From NCBI GenBank assembly GCA_910578325.1, contig CAJTQT010000001.1:124001-188000 (forward strand): a DNA stretch of 64,000 bases. The letters run 5' to 3'. Of this stretch, positions 15,001-19,973 are shown in pieces. The position numbers and the translations under genes are program-made. The notes under the pieces are model-generated. The model had not been told where the DNA came from and searched no databases. It was given only the letters and a program-made list of their open reading frames with translations. Positions within the stretch are counted from its first letter, which is position 1. Each line of letters begins with the position of its first letter. Source of the stretch: an uncultured Christensenella sp. GTDB lineage: Bacteria; Bacillota; Clostridia; Christensenellales; CAG-917.

Positions 15001-17947
15001 GACCGTAATTTGGATTTTCATCGAGGTAATGTCTGTGTTCTTCGCCCAGTCCTACGTTAAAGCCGTTGATGCCTACTTCGAAATTGAGGTTGTCGCCTAC
15101 GCCGAAGTACAGACCGATTTTCAACTCTGACAGATTAAGTCCGTCCGAAAGTTCCAGACTCAGACCGCCGTTGACGGTTGCGTTACCCATATTGACGGTT
15201 ACGCCGTCCGCGCCGAGTCCTTCAAGCAGTTTGTCGATAATATTGCTTGCAAACGTGAGCGCAATCGAGTTTTTGCCTGCTTTGAATCCGTCTATAACAC
15301 CCGCGAAAAGCACAATAATGTTGTTTATATCGAATCCGCCTTCTTCGGTTTCGCCATCGGCGGATATCACCGCGTCTTCCCCGTTCTGGCTATCGTCAAC
15401 TTCGAAACCGAACATAGCAAGCAGTTCGTTGAGATTCACCATTATCTTATCCACGCCGAGGCAGAGAACCTGAGCATTGATATACATGTTTCCGTCCTGC
15501 AAATACAGTGCAAGCACTTCTTCGCCGTCGGAAACTTTCGTAATGCGAATCATCGCCGTCGATTCGAGCAGAGATTTGAGCGTAACGCCGCCCGTAACAA
15601 GCCCCGTAAGGTTGATATCCGCTTCGATATCGGCAACGAGACCGCCTTTTATAGAGCCGAGTTCGAGCAACATATCAATCATTAAGCCCTTGAAACTGTC
15701 GCCGAGTTCGAGTTCTTCGAGTTGCACTTTAATCTGAGCGAGAGAACCGCGCAATGCTTCTATATTTATACCTAAGTCGGTTTTGAGTTTGACGTGGAGA
15801 ATATCGGAATTAAGCACGCCGTTCTTGAGAACGGAAACATACTCGCGGTCGTCGATATTTGCAAACAACTGCGAGAAACCGTCCGCATCGCTGAGCGTGC
15901 CGAAAGTGATTTCGCCCACTACTTTGAGGTCGACGAGTCTGTCGTCGATGCTTTTTCCGAGACCGACGTTCAAAACGAGGGATTTTTGCTTTGCAAAACC
16001 GAGATTCTCGTATTTAAGATTTGCGTTGGTGACGGGAACCGTGCCGCCTTCCATACTGCTGCCCGGAGCGAAAATCAGTCCGAACAGATAGTCCATAATA
16101 TTCTGCGCCAACGTAACCTGAATGCTTGTGATATTGAAAATATCGCCGTTCATCTTTACGTCGATGTTGTCGAGGATAGCATTGATGAGTCCGAGCGTGT
16201 CGAGAATTTCGTTTCCGTCGTCGGTCTCCTCTCCCGAGTGCAGTTTGACGAATTCGCCGGACGCAATCGCCTGCGCGTAAGCCGCGGAAGCCTCTTTGTC
16301 GCCCTTAATCGCGTCGAGTATGGTATCGAAGAGTTTGTCAAACAACTCGTCGAGCATCTCTATAAGATTTATATCCGTAACTTTAAGTTTGGTGTTGTCG
16401 TCGCCGAACATTCCGCCAGCGTCTATATACAGCGCTTCCTTAGCGCCGTCGTAGTACACTCCCAGACGCACGGTATTTTCGGAGCCTCTGAGTTCGAGCG
16501 CGATTCTCGTCTGCTCGGGATGGCGCGTGTTTATGCTCGCGCGTATGTTGAGGAAAATCTGATTTTTGGTTTCGGCAAAAGAAATGTCTTTTGCAAAAAT
16601 CAAAGCGAGACTTTCGTAAAGTTTTTCATCGAGATTGTTTTTGAAAATATTTGTGAAAAGCGTGCCGAAAGAACCGAGAATATCGTCTATTTTGACGGTT
16701 TTTTCGTGCGTGTCGATGACAAGGCCGAGCCTACCCTCGAATGTGAGTATTGAATACTGGTCGGCGGAATTTTTAACGTGATCGTAGAAACTCGTTTCCT
16801 CGTTGAATTTACGCGCTTTGAGAGTACCCACTACGTCAAGGTCGGATTTGCCGACGAAACGCGTCGTCGAATAGCCGAGGGAAATGCCCACCTCGGACTG
16901 GAATTTGCCGTATTTGTCCAGCACCGCGGAGGAAGCGGCGGAGTTGAAGTTTACGTCAATATCGGTATCGATGCCGACCAGAACGTCGTCCTGAACGTCC
17001 GCTTCGATATACAGTGCCATTCCGGCAAGCGCGCCGAGTTTACCAAGATCGAGACCGACAGCCTTTTTGACGAGACCGACGATATCTTCCGTGATAAGCC
17101 CCTGAACGGCGGGAAGAATCATTGCGACAAACGAGAGGTCGCAGGGAATTTTGAGCGTCTTGCTTCCGTTGCCGTTGTCAATGACCTTACTTCTGGAAGA
17201 ACCGAGAAGGAAATTGACAATCAAATCCTCAACCGTCAGGTCGATGATATCCATTCCCGCGATATTTTTGATGAGTTCGCCGAGGTTATAACCGAAAAGT
17301 TGATTGAAAACAAGGTCGGATATATCGAGTTGTTCGAGAACGGCGGAAAGTTTTTTAACCGTCTTTTCAAGGTCGATATTGTCCGTCTTCACGACGTGCA
17401 CCGCCTCGCCGTCAACGAGATTATTTCTCTTTATCCCGCGCAGATCGGCGACGAGTTGGTCCTCGTAATAATAAATACCCGCAAGCAGTTCGCCTTTGCC
17501 CTGCTTTGCAAGGTAGGAAAGATTCGCATTGTCCGTACCGCCCGCGCCGAGGTCCGCTTTTGCAAACTTGCGCAATTCGACGAGTATTTCGCTGTCGTCT
17601 TTATTTTCCGCCTGCGTCAAATCGAGCGACATCGCCAGACGAAGCACAAACAGATTGTTGTTTCCGTCTTTGTCATATCCGAGCACAAAGGACGTATCGG
17701 CATTTATGTATCTGCTGTCCTGTTCCTGCACGGCAGCGGCCATTGCGGCGGCTTTAAGACGGTTCCAGGCGTCTTTCGAACTTATCGTCTGCGCTCCGTC
17801 TCCGTCCGGATTCGGTTTTATCGGATCTTCGATAATAGGCGGGTCGACTAAATCGCCGCCGTCCGTCGGATTACACGCCGCGAAAATCGCGCTCATAACA
17901 AGTACGAGTATCAGCAACAGCACGACCGAAAGTTTTCTTTTTCTCAT
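1..17947 (-). CDS. Giant modular lipoprotein, 3' end outside the window
   Basis: The frame starts at an ATG at 17947, preceded by a GGAGGA ribosome binding site about six bases upstream. It stays open to base 1, so at least 5,982 codons are present and the C-terminus is missing. The N-terminus is a lipoprotein signal: basic MRKRK, a hydrophobic stretch, then a lipobox ending IFAAC with the cysteine near residue 25, then Asp/Pro-rich sequence. The rest is made of degenerate modules. Each has a core such as IGLYYTGKAFYIDASHFG or AGIYYFQRAFYIDLEDTF, often preceded by ELRGS. After the core come an acidic Ala/Gly/Asp linker, a hydrophobic helix and alternating beta-prone sequence of the type LNLDVKANLNLG. 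Tyrosine-rich strands such as NGDYYRTVINYS are interspersed. The modules suggest an elongated membrane-anchored surface protein, but I recognise no named family. Expression is from its own consensus promoter at 18005-18033. Very long reading frames on the plus strand here are codon-aligned shadows. Confidence 0.9.
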   Translation of the reverse strand, partial: MRKRKLSVVLLLILVLVMSAIFAACNPTDGGDLVDPPIIEDPIKPNPDGDGAQTISSKDAWNRLKAAAMAAAVQEQDSRYINADTSFVLGYDKDGNNNLFVLRLAMSLDLTQAENKDDSEILVELRKFAKADLGAGGTDNANLSYLAKQGKGELLAGIYYYEDQLVADLRGIKRNNLVDGEAVHVVKTDNIDLEKTVKKLSAVLEQLDISDLVFNQLFGYNLGELIKNIAGMDIIDLTVEDLIVNFLLGSSRSKVIDNGNGSKTLKIPCDLSFVAMILPAVQGLITEDIVGLVKKAVGLDLGKLGALAGMALYIEADVQDDVLVGIDTDIDVNFNSAASSAVLDKYGKFQSEVGISLGYSTTRFVGKSDLDVVGTLKARKFNEETSFYDHVKNSADQYSILTFEGRLGLVIDTHEKTVKIDDILGSFGTLFTNIFKNNLDEKLYESLALIFAKDISFAETKNQIFLNIRASINTRHPEQTRIALELRGSENTVRLGVYYDGAKEALYIDAGGMFGDDNTKLKVTDINLIEMLDELFDKLFDTILDAIKGDKEASAAYAQAIASGEFVKLHSGEETDDGNEILDTLGLINAILDNIDVKMNGDIFNITSIQVTLAQNIMDYLFGLIFAPGSSMEGGTVPVTNANLKYENLGFAKQKSLVLNVGLGKSIDDRLVDLKVVGEITFGTLSDADGFSQLFANIDDREYVSVLKNGVLNSDILHVKLKTDLGINIEALRGSLAQIKVQLEELELGDSFKGLMIDMLLELGSIKGGLVADIEADINLTGLVTGGVTLKSLLESTAMIRITKVSDGEEVLALYLQDGNMYINAQVLCLGVDKIMVNLNELLAMFGFEVDDSQNGEDAVISADGETEEGGFDINNIIVLFAGVIDGFKAGKNSIALTFASNIIDKLLEGLGADGVTVNMGNATVNGGLSLELSDGLNLSELKIGLYFGVGDNLNFEVGINGFNVGLGEEHRHYLDENPNYGPEDFVEILKYPYVSLDAVLGLNLKIEQGTTDFTFGVPGTHFIDDNGNYVECGENNINVPDGYTGLFYYFDEQEQKWFAAHTGTASISVEMPADFKYTLRVGGRLDLTSVVNYLLGDPTINTMNSRSELLAELRGSKYGREEEVLIGLYYTGKAFYIDASHFGFNKFEVRADIFDIILKIIAKNSTIIVNGDTPSTDAAVAADSNALDAATRKALALSLIATLTDKSLQIMLVEGLVDALFELTGIDATDITAWLDVAWGNLESRNGLSFHANMYGPNKDTIIESEIYATDISLVAGGQMLEGLTIDYKGEDILLGDYLTKDDNGVFDEVKLFNEYGDIVIPSIFAEVKGTIIAGANAGSEDWAVGDWISAFIGDGNDTANEALNSFLHSLLLNYSVRQNVGANLGFRIALKLRLDPDTPIDLIENTVFTVIDKNNEKYEELKKGLAKYAEVYRLEGNKYIQLTPEEVQNYDDNLYLKEYVAGGIALVPATSDGFEGEAYVAVGNNFAKVKVTDDNRSMFTQDVLYIPASALNIEYMLSHSDIAIELYSAAIGEVDNMTAEDRVKSTILAARFVYTGESLGYAAGTLYLDLADDFHIALANLNVGDIFGNLIKPTDTKSSATPAATQDGGVLQSVLGNINDFVRRIGVNDEKITVNFAESLVVTLINMIAKTNISADNFAHLNSNQSYFTFDWYSYELALKLQIDPLYFGITLNEINLGIGTDDSVLPVYFDAGDYMGVENLDNISLNLSLEIDLDLKKQEEEIRLEDYLDLLIANLGLKLGIMFEDDITYEPVLTVGANISLSDPASTEIVLELANKTDGSNIIAIYIQGSRLYVDLGILTEEAFYVDGTNISQLIAEAISKLLGKIDDIAGADAITASEEEQSFDQKLEILLSLSEGKLGLLITQNVIVGLISAIAGGSADIGDVIEKFDLDLSLSADVTVSPYIEIALNVDSKLLSVGLAVRDIDIETGTGGDAYNRISQTLENAVTKKDYVRLEDSHLVDADTFVIVEDEDGNKVYVPYNEAEHAGMQQYVKQDHFNERADIDIIALDLNILVDYSTSATYIKINNPSRLETYDPRDRFSYNVSDGRFVQDPKGEYVRDGFPFDESLETILGMESLKDILAYMLPIIRISTDGGNFDINTDEKISLGEMLEHLGLNVLFDDAMKDGFLIGIKLRVNTKTLGIDINNFDFENVNFDIDTILKALEASITIDFTYEDGADSKTKIIAYLIDGALYLDFSGIGGPKLSTDLMSLLSTLGLADGGKEEAMPAADGFEVGTLIEILNAVVKGIVVTGTPWPNNSTLNKLDFLGLYFKPDMINSLLASLLNFNVTSELTILDESSGLFLRPQENIYGLDMMTLEFILALANKTDPVGKNPHFTFDLKLGLGLQFDIASESEFGGLLNSEEKWDFKNLDEYFENILAIIDGFYKDSYKKVAFEDVLESGLYYNFEEDPEGDFIMVKGLYRALNNGEEAKLAQGTKRYRRNYVIVDKGVAYYLNYLPDANGAFIYNEKDDVFVKVSPTDPIDPDTVRYAETRTKVFEENNDALIKNFEFTARQGVPVYYDQNIYLSVGGLAYVNSTGVENYNAGGLISNLFGDMIIELQAQSEFNGGVGINVSANLDLAKLDLRGLLSGKSFEEFLKASDLNEIEIAIEFIQVSEDGHFARYQSGEYKVIGGLYLSGGTLYIDATGLVETAETYSRVDNFIDNAQEIFDKIGDIFSGNLESQALVASDESDIVSHEIEKATRDAIIALAYSDTAFQIQLTRALLAFVIGTLMPDLGSIEEVFDVFQISLGLDYGEVVYRKISEIQDEEERAKWDTDEYRQERYAKYEDANHYVDVELEKYYVASVGVNGDMKYYRAAYTTLYVKDADENFVVTTQYSPGITYVHEGTQYVKILREVNGKAISKSLYAAVEGSGAIVSLRGYDLYQLAGTEYIKADTYVDGENDARFVYYNGEYRRVTALKDRLYGYVKDPNGDYYRTVINYSNIDEFMIGLNLAAGCINLGLRLGRLGVDFGTGIEVLPAYIRDEKAKTVTINGVEEKYTDKLTDEQKATAADVHVNPFTDSIITFGFSIELDFGVTEGTIDFGRILSGILGNIAGVKVEMPSTSKGYSSAHFRLDFSLMLDMGDFANSQLTLELFSITESGYDAKWAGIYYFQRAFYIDLEDTFNIPKMSMHDIGVQDIVDWIEGLLKPEENSFVAGAQGSDGDAMTAADAAGNGNPGASGDADFSNKDMALAILMNKNLLTIALGNKLFQTILEYIPEDLLGFDIKQLFYDEINGNLQLKLDTSENVNLEASVALGLVGGRYYKAATVTADNDSAEELNIIRDLQSIGNTEKYFVFRKPGSIDLNGEQSQQRGYYMMSENGSYVRVAKPDDIVEGELFVKYRVLWDKDTNSLYLREMIDNPAGNGMELMGPKYLLEEGDVIYSFTAGAVANNSYVGDGGKYDIDLKLDLAIRDLNVEFTNSRNYALSGDELKEYTAFGDLDRITISDTIDITTSFKTGENNDIDLSAIIQAFLPSLTADDLLKIISRADDGGDVNRIIRASIEAELQIMALVNYARINLVKYLDEGDVFTGDMTLFDTLELVMKLIENKDNIDMGALMSDIISFINLKLVIQTKGGNDKDFHDILGIYLLGGTFELLTDDEMDESKAEYVHPDDRYDHYFKNDQGAYYRTADGGYKLITDDKYTGERYSFDSSYCYANKNGAFKRVGGGIYVDLSYFNLPGIMVDSATVRNLFDALFNKPEDAQAADDADSADDSMFPIIKDDELLGYIRSFVYGFSITSRYVQLLVQPDYINQLLGLLIQGDNAISFDTEEFVNKPALTIYADMTKHTYVNVRKLVDTIPDKGTVPDAEREKIQKQVVDTMSASQYRFTVTEYNVAQYPDAAKRGMYYISDDGAFELIAQMSATEKALYDVEVNSGRKSYYDVQSVPVYIRMADGYGAPTDNFVLYSTASAMQLRQAYKNALATEKYGIQLPVLYKVVTDKPEDEGAFEYVEFAEGKWYTNNVEDLYCVQKLDARYPFITLDLYLWNYEISLDVNFPKFNVEIFNYVKGSDAPAYGITSIPEGSLYRDVEEFIYSSEDKESDGLNSWIADYYDENTSSFSASDYLASPRWYEHDNKFYAITDKSLMVMNADGTYVRAVENAADFPDYLTQIANDGKVYYVLCEDTENNISVITKLQRQYIYRKYIYNTQKKVIIDLKDTDKYIGDGDSYYVRTMQDSTIKAPDFNSPEYADYPYKDYVSVNELFYLALDLRGNLYISAGKMYFEYNDYRQLYNDIYNVADKDADVPMDVLREIAYKKYQGDYARVTNDAEILSLMSGGGLYVWVNSALGEDFDGVNEPINEVLSGIFGNMNAMLQVQEGDSLKIYFSLRVNLSFELSVSPFKLVVRDLDVAFDAWMQQKDKLANGNGYVSPEDKNSGNYTGELEDGSMTHVMGLYYDRDEITGAAGLYVDLQWLLGSDAKIYVDLSDYSVEDLLNGMLNSDADAEGDAMTAADIRFKGMYKDGQSPDETAMYLNIFTNALALNVTSGFLKTLLGAVMPDADDIIDIIPNLKAYLKLGLNPYDLTVGALLFNEEGTAPVIDIGLTIEGLNGTETSSSLAFGPESELKAMQTGSRDIFYYANFYYNDKGEFGKNFNSGDFVRLYKDASGSEYYAHDGGQYMLNGDGVIVPATAEYAGQRFAPYNGPTQRYSQAPAVMKEVLGDVRYAFGSEHDERYSTDKEFAGILYTDKEGELEPVPLNRVETRLRSSVYREIVGNELFENFTGKLYAVDASRRFVEVSKRSLAGFTGEGNLQYRLATPEDKAEDSIYKDRIMTVDGVEYAPIDADNNGYTNMSEADEFGKDVKVYTIKGDFSRYTQALNINLKDLLDKEKEIAIADMLGGLKSVELGVAIDFTLNAKDVINWANQMTKFIGDSTISEYLYFLIASLQTDDNGNEVSYPAEVKLAGNLKVYLPMENIIAMLGGSNIGIVQALEGAQIYVDLMYKTTLHAKAANARLWIEIRNGKLYLNIDASEIGDIIGWGDFFSYGEIDGLDLSLLFPDGEGDTEAETAAASFDDEVNTGMLPENIWTVMNVLIGRLLFARDFITVGLNENLLADLLGLLADSDSEIMGSLMEFLPKMFTSNDSNTSGVTLNFSGNSLSLDINAGFKVGSEYYLSVKEYNAMFGANGKYYKGTDWTGDRYMETDSGWKPANPAAAASDEASFVLVSTEEYALRTYAYPNWKGETFNHNQATGDFVLAEGTSGQYIKLGDFRISASVHDLYVRMNKDFSVDKMDKMGKDTDGDGIKDSLDHYIKISNLKAYLSMSVDVSLYGSGSKDQPNTIDLSEILDLIMELIAPTSGITDSKLLLNITNTLGNPDSPFLKLDLKATVDLKTYGINLGIELIKYALGDLPQKTLLGIYLLDNDVYVDLSGILGDTAKIKLTGLKVDALLENALGKLMGSIGDDTAQSQGDAYVAGKDEIETIEKLMMDWEYFMLFLNPRKMLLQLNADLVNAVYKKIMQIRGGEQKDILPDLGDWLLFIGSDENTDHTKISINARFSEALYLTLDLNFPTITKDSAKGNMDITKSLIGYTGSGTPTSSQITAGKNEYISIGTLDLGDVINGGDLDLLGILNLPTVGLHLGMSVQITSRGLDSSSPDYAKSFAGWLGDTLGTLLAGTDILGEYVAFASGTTEQQKEAYAGKLFKWDNANRTYIKTTSAKEATHYFKASNFNFTFGSATESVNLNLDVKANLNLGALLSQGIAGILFSDIAVDVTVGAPVNKQLLSLYYLGSSRLVYNENTNSFELGSTGDIFSDAIYIDASGIGLGKIKFQGISGILGATPKYDSDGALLADDNSAQTASDGKASADGETAAGETTGLYLTIDLENGRLGTSFDTGLIYSLLNMMKVELPIELPNIQNATLMLNFGQKGIDSIQLSSILDSVGSAINISIDPVELSFGKGFFDSAAITQEVKSGYAGLTMSNTAGMMSLIQNVLDNLNPQVGIEIQNKVWEV
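541..17490 (-). repeat. About sixteen copies of a YxD-anchored protein module
   Basis: Anchors of the form (G)-hydrophobic-Y-Y/L-x(3-5)-L/I/F-Y-I/V/L-D-L/A-S occur near these positions: 575, 1755, 2955-3050, 4595, 5020-5210, 6850, 8515, 9955, 10285, 11300, 12500, 13245, 14550, 15490, 16430 and, in weaker form, 17465. Examples are LLGIYLLDNDVYVDLSGI, IIAYLIDGALYLDFSGI and IGGLYLSGGTLYIDATGL. Spacing varies from a few hundred bases to about 2 kb because Tyr-rich blocks are inserted between some modules. Linkers repeat too: GDAMTAAD occurs in identical form near 4530 and 8360, with variants such as EEAMPAADG and EDAVISADGE elsewhere. The copies diverge strongly at DNA level, so this is old duplication rather than recent tandem expansion. 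Confidence 0.75.
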
Positions 17948-18004
17948 AATCTTCCTCCGAACCTATACACACGCACACGTATGCACAGATTACTATACGC
18001 ATAA

Positions 18005-18033
18005 ATTATACGCTCTATGTCGGTTGATGTCAA
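18005..18033 (-). promoter_or_regulatory. Consensus sigma-A promoter of the giant lipoprotein gene
   Basis: On the minus strand TTGACA (18033-18028) is followed by a 17-base spacer and TATAAT (18010-18005). Transcription should start near 17998, giving a leader of about 50 bases before the ATG at 17947. A perfect consensus suggests strong constitutive expression. Confidence 0.8.
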
Positions 18034-18316
18034 TAGTGATTTTTATTTCCCACAATATTCCAAAGTCTTGCGGAGGGTGTCTCCCTCAGACACAATACCT
18101 TGCGGTTTTCCCTGCGGTCAAAACGGTTGCGGCATCCGCCCTTTCGACGCTATACGTCAAAATCCGACAAATTACGCGCCGAATCCGTTTTAAGCAGAAA
18201 CGGAAACTTCCCTAAACGATTATAACCTCAAAATCATCACGTTACAACCGCCAAATTCTGGCAAATCCGACAATCTAATCACATTAAATTAAAATTTCGA
18301 CACGCTTTTCTCAGCG
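18034..18316. other. Intergenic region with a small hairpin
   Basis: No reading frame with a credible start was seen. It holds a short hairpin, GTGTCT at 18077-18082 pairing with AGACAC at 18088-18093, flanked by direct repeats of CTTGCGG (18067-18073 and 18099-18105). I assign no function. Confidence 0.4.
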
Positions 18317-18345
18317 TTGACACAACAGACGGACGGTGTTATAAT
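18317..18345 (+). promoter_or_regulatory. Consensus promoter abutting a start codon
   Basis: TTGACA (18317-18322), a 17-base spacer and TATAAT (18340-18345) form a perfect sigma-A promoter. The ATG of the next gene lies at 18353, only seven bases after the -10 box, so the transcript should begin at or next to the start codon and lack a ribosome binding site. Confidence 0.8.
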
Positions 18346-18352
18346 ATCGCGT

Positions 18353-19252
18353 ATGCAAACGCAAAATCCGACAATCCCCTATGAGACGTACTCACGCTAC
18401 ATTCCCGTAAAACGGCAACGAATCTGGGAAATAGATTTTATCCGCGGATTATGCGTTTTTTTGATGATTCTCGACCATCTGGCTATGCTGCTGTGCGATT
18501 ATTTTGCGATTTCGTGGTATGGATGGGACTATTTCAAATTCGGTTTGGGAGATGCGTTTTCGCGCTTCTGCTATACCTGGATATACAGTTCCGCACGTCC
18601 GATAATACACAATATCGTCCTGTTCTTTTTCTTCGGAGTGTCGGGCATTTCCTGCACTCTGTCGCGCTCGAATCTTAAAAGAGGCGCGGGGCTTGCGTCG
18701 ATTGCAATCATATATTCGTACTGCTCGCTGTTTGCAGAAAAGGTTATGGGTATAAACTCTGTCATAACAACCTTCGGCGTGTTGCACTTTCTTGCCGTGT
18801 GCATTCTTCTGTACGCCCTGATAGCGTTTATCTGTAAAAAACAACCCTATCACATATCCATAGTGGCGACGGGCATAATAGGCATAGTTCTGATACTCTA
18901 TCTCTGTTACACTCCCCCTGCGTCTACGCCTAAGTTCTTCGGCATAATATTCCCGCCCAAAGACGCCTGGGGCAATCTGTCGTTATTCTATAATCAAACG
19001 GACATATCGCCGGGAGACCTGTTTTCGATGATTCCGTACAGCGCATATTTCTTTGCAGGAGTTCTGCTTGCGCCGTTTTTATACGGAAACCGCAAATCCC
19101 TTCTTCCGAAACTGGACGGGAAATGGAATAAACCCGTGTGCTTCATCGGCAGACACGCGCTTATAGTATACATCGTGCACCTTGTTTTGCTCGCAGGTAT
19201 TCTCGCGCTGATTTCATTCCTGTTTATCACGCCGGGAGATTTCGGAATATGA
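18353..19252 (+). CDS. DUF1624-type membrane acyltransferase-like protein
   Basis: This 299-residue polytopic membrane protein has the opening signature of the heparan-alpha-glucosaminide N-acetyltransferase catalytic domain family (DUF1624): RIWEIDFIRGLCVFLMILDH near residue 25, followed by about seven or eight hydrophobic segments. In the family the conserved Asp/Arg and His near the first membrane segment belong to a transmembrane acetyl or acyl transfer site. The acceptor here is unknown; a cell-surface glycan is a reasonable guess. I chose the ATG at 18353 because a TTG 36 bases upstream is itself the -35 box. The gene therefore has no upstream ribosome binding site and should give a leaderless mRNA. 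It stands alone, divergent from the giant lipoprotein gene. Confidence 0.8.
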   Translation: MQTQNPTIPYETYSRYIPVKRQRIWEIDFIRGLCVFLMILDHLAMLLCDYFAISWYGWDYFKFGLGDAFSRFCYTWIYSSARPIIHNIVLFFFFGVSGISCTLSRSNLKRGAGLASIAIIYSYCSLFAEKVMGINSVITTFGVLHFLAVCILLYALIAFICKKQPYHISIVATGIIGIVLILYLCYTPPASTPKFFGIIFPPKDAWGNLSLFYNQTDISPGDLFSMIPYSAYFFAGVLLAPFLYGNRKSLLPKLDGKWNKPVCFIGRHALIVYIVHLVLLAGILALISFLFITPGDFGI

Positions 19253-19309
19253 CGCAAACGCAAACACGTCCGCGGATTTACAGAAGCAAGCAAAATCAAA
19301 CATAAAATA

Positions 19310-19339
19310 AAATTCCGACTGTTTAGAATGTCGGAATTT
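19310..19339. terminator. Bidirectional hairpin between convergent genes
   Basis: AAATTCCGAC (19310-19319) pairs with GTCGGAATTT (19330-19339), ten base pairs followed by T residues on the plus strand and preceded by A residues, so it can serve both converging transcripts. Confidence 0.7.
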
Positions 19340-19381
19340 TTAAATTTTGCAATTTTGGTTTTTAAATAAATACTGATGAAA

Positions 19382-19963
19382 TTATCTTTTGCGAGATACG
19401 TAAGAAGCCAGTTGCAACTGCACTTTCTTAGCCTCGCTTTCCCTTTTTACGGTTGCGACCTGTCGCATAATTCTTCGCGTAAGTCTATCCGCCGCTCTCA
19501 CTCCTTTGACTTTATACGGCTGCTCCGCGTCCGACACGATGACGACGGTTCCCGTGTTCAGAATCCGCTGTATCAGATTCTGATTGGTTTCGATTATGAC
19601 GATTTCGTTTATGGGAATAGTGGTATTTTTGACCGATAGCACGCCCGTTCTCATAACGACTTTATCCTCCGTCACTATGAGTTCTTTGGAATAAAGGCAT
19701 ATCGACTGAATAAGAAAGCAGAGCAGCACAAGCAGTCCCGCGCCGAGCAAAACCCAGCGCATCAGATCGTCGGTAAGAACGGTTGCAGGGCCCTCGCTCT
19801 TTGTAAAAACTCTTTCGATAACGTCCTTAAAAATCCACACGGCGGCGATTGCGCCTCCGAGAATCAACGCAAATATCACCGTTTTGAGATATACGCTTGA
19901 CGAGAATTTCGCTTTTGCTATTATACGCTCGGATTTGGAGTATTTTCTTTCGAGAGTTTTCAT
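19382..19963 (-). CDS. Membrane protein with bacterial PH domain (YdbS/bPH2 type)
   Basis: This 193-residue protein has two membrane segments, roughly residues 28-47 and 68-90, followed directly by a bacterial pleckstrin-homology domain. The domain is visible in YSKELIVTEDKVVMRTGVLS and TTIPINEIVIIETNQNLIQR, typical of bPH2 proteins. These are found at the membrane and are of unsettled function. A clear AAGGAGG site precedes the ATG. It lies 10 bases downstream of the GH127-like gene in the same direction, so both are probably cotranscribed; a functional link is not evident. Confidence 0.8.
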   Translation of the reverse strand: MKTLERKYSKSERIIAKAKFSSSVYLKTVIFALILGGAIAAVWIFKDVIERVFTKSEGPATVLTDDLMRWVLLGAGLLVLLCFLIQSICLYSKELIVTEDKVVMRTGVLSVKNTTIPINEIVIIETNQNLIQRILNTGTVVIVSDAEQPYKVKGVRAADRLTRRIMRQVATVKRESEAKKVQLQLASYVSRKR

Positions 19964-19973
19964 ATCCGCCTCC

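Noticed and set aside
17948..18352. A riboswitch between the giant lipoprotein gene and the DUF1624 gene.
   Set aside because: The leader of the giant gene is only about 50 bases and the other gene has none; the single hairpin lies outside both transcripts.
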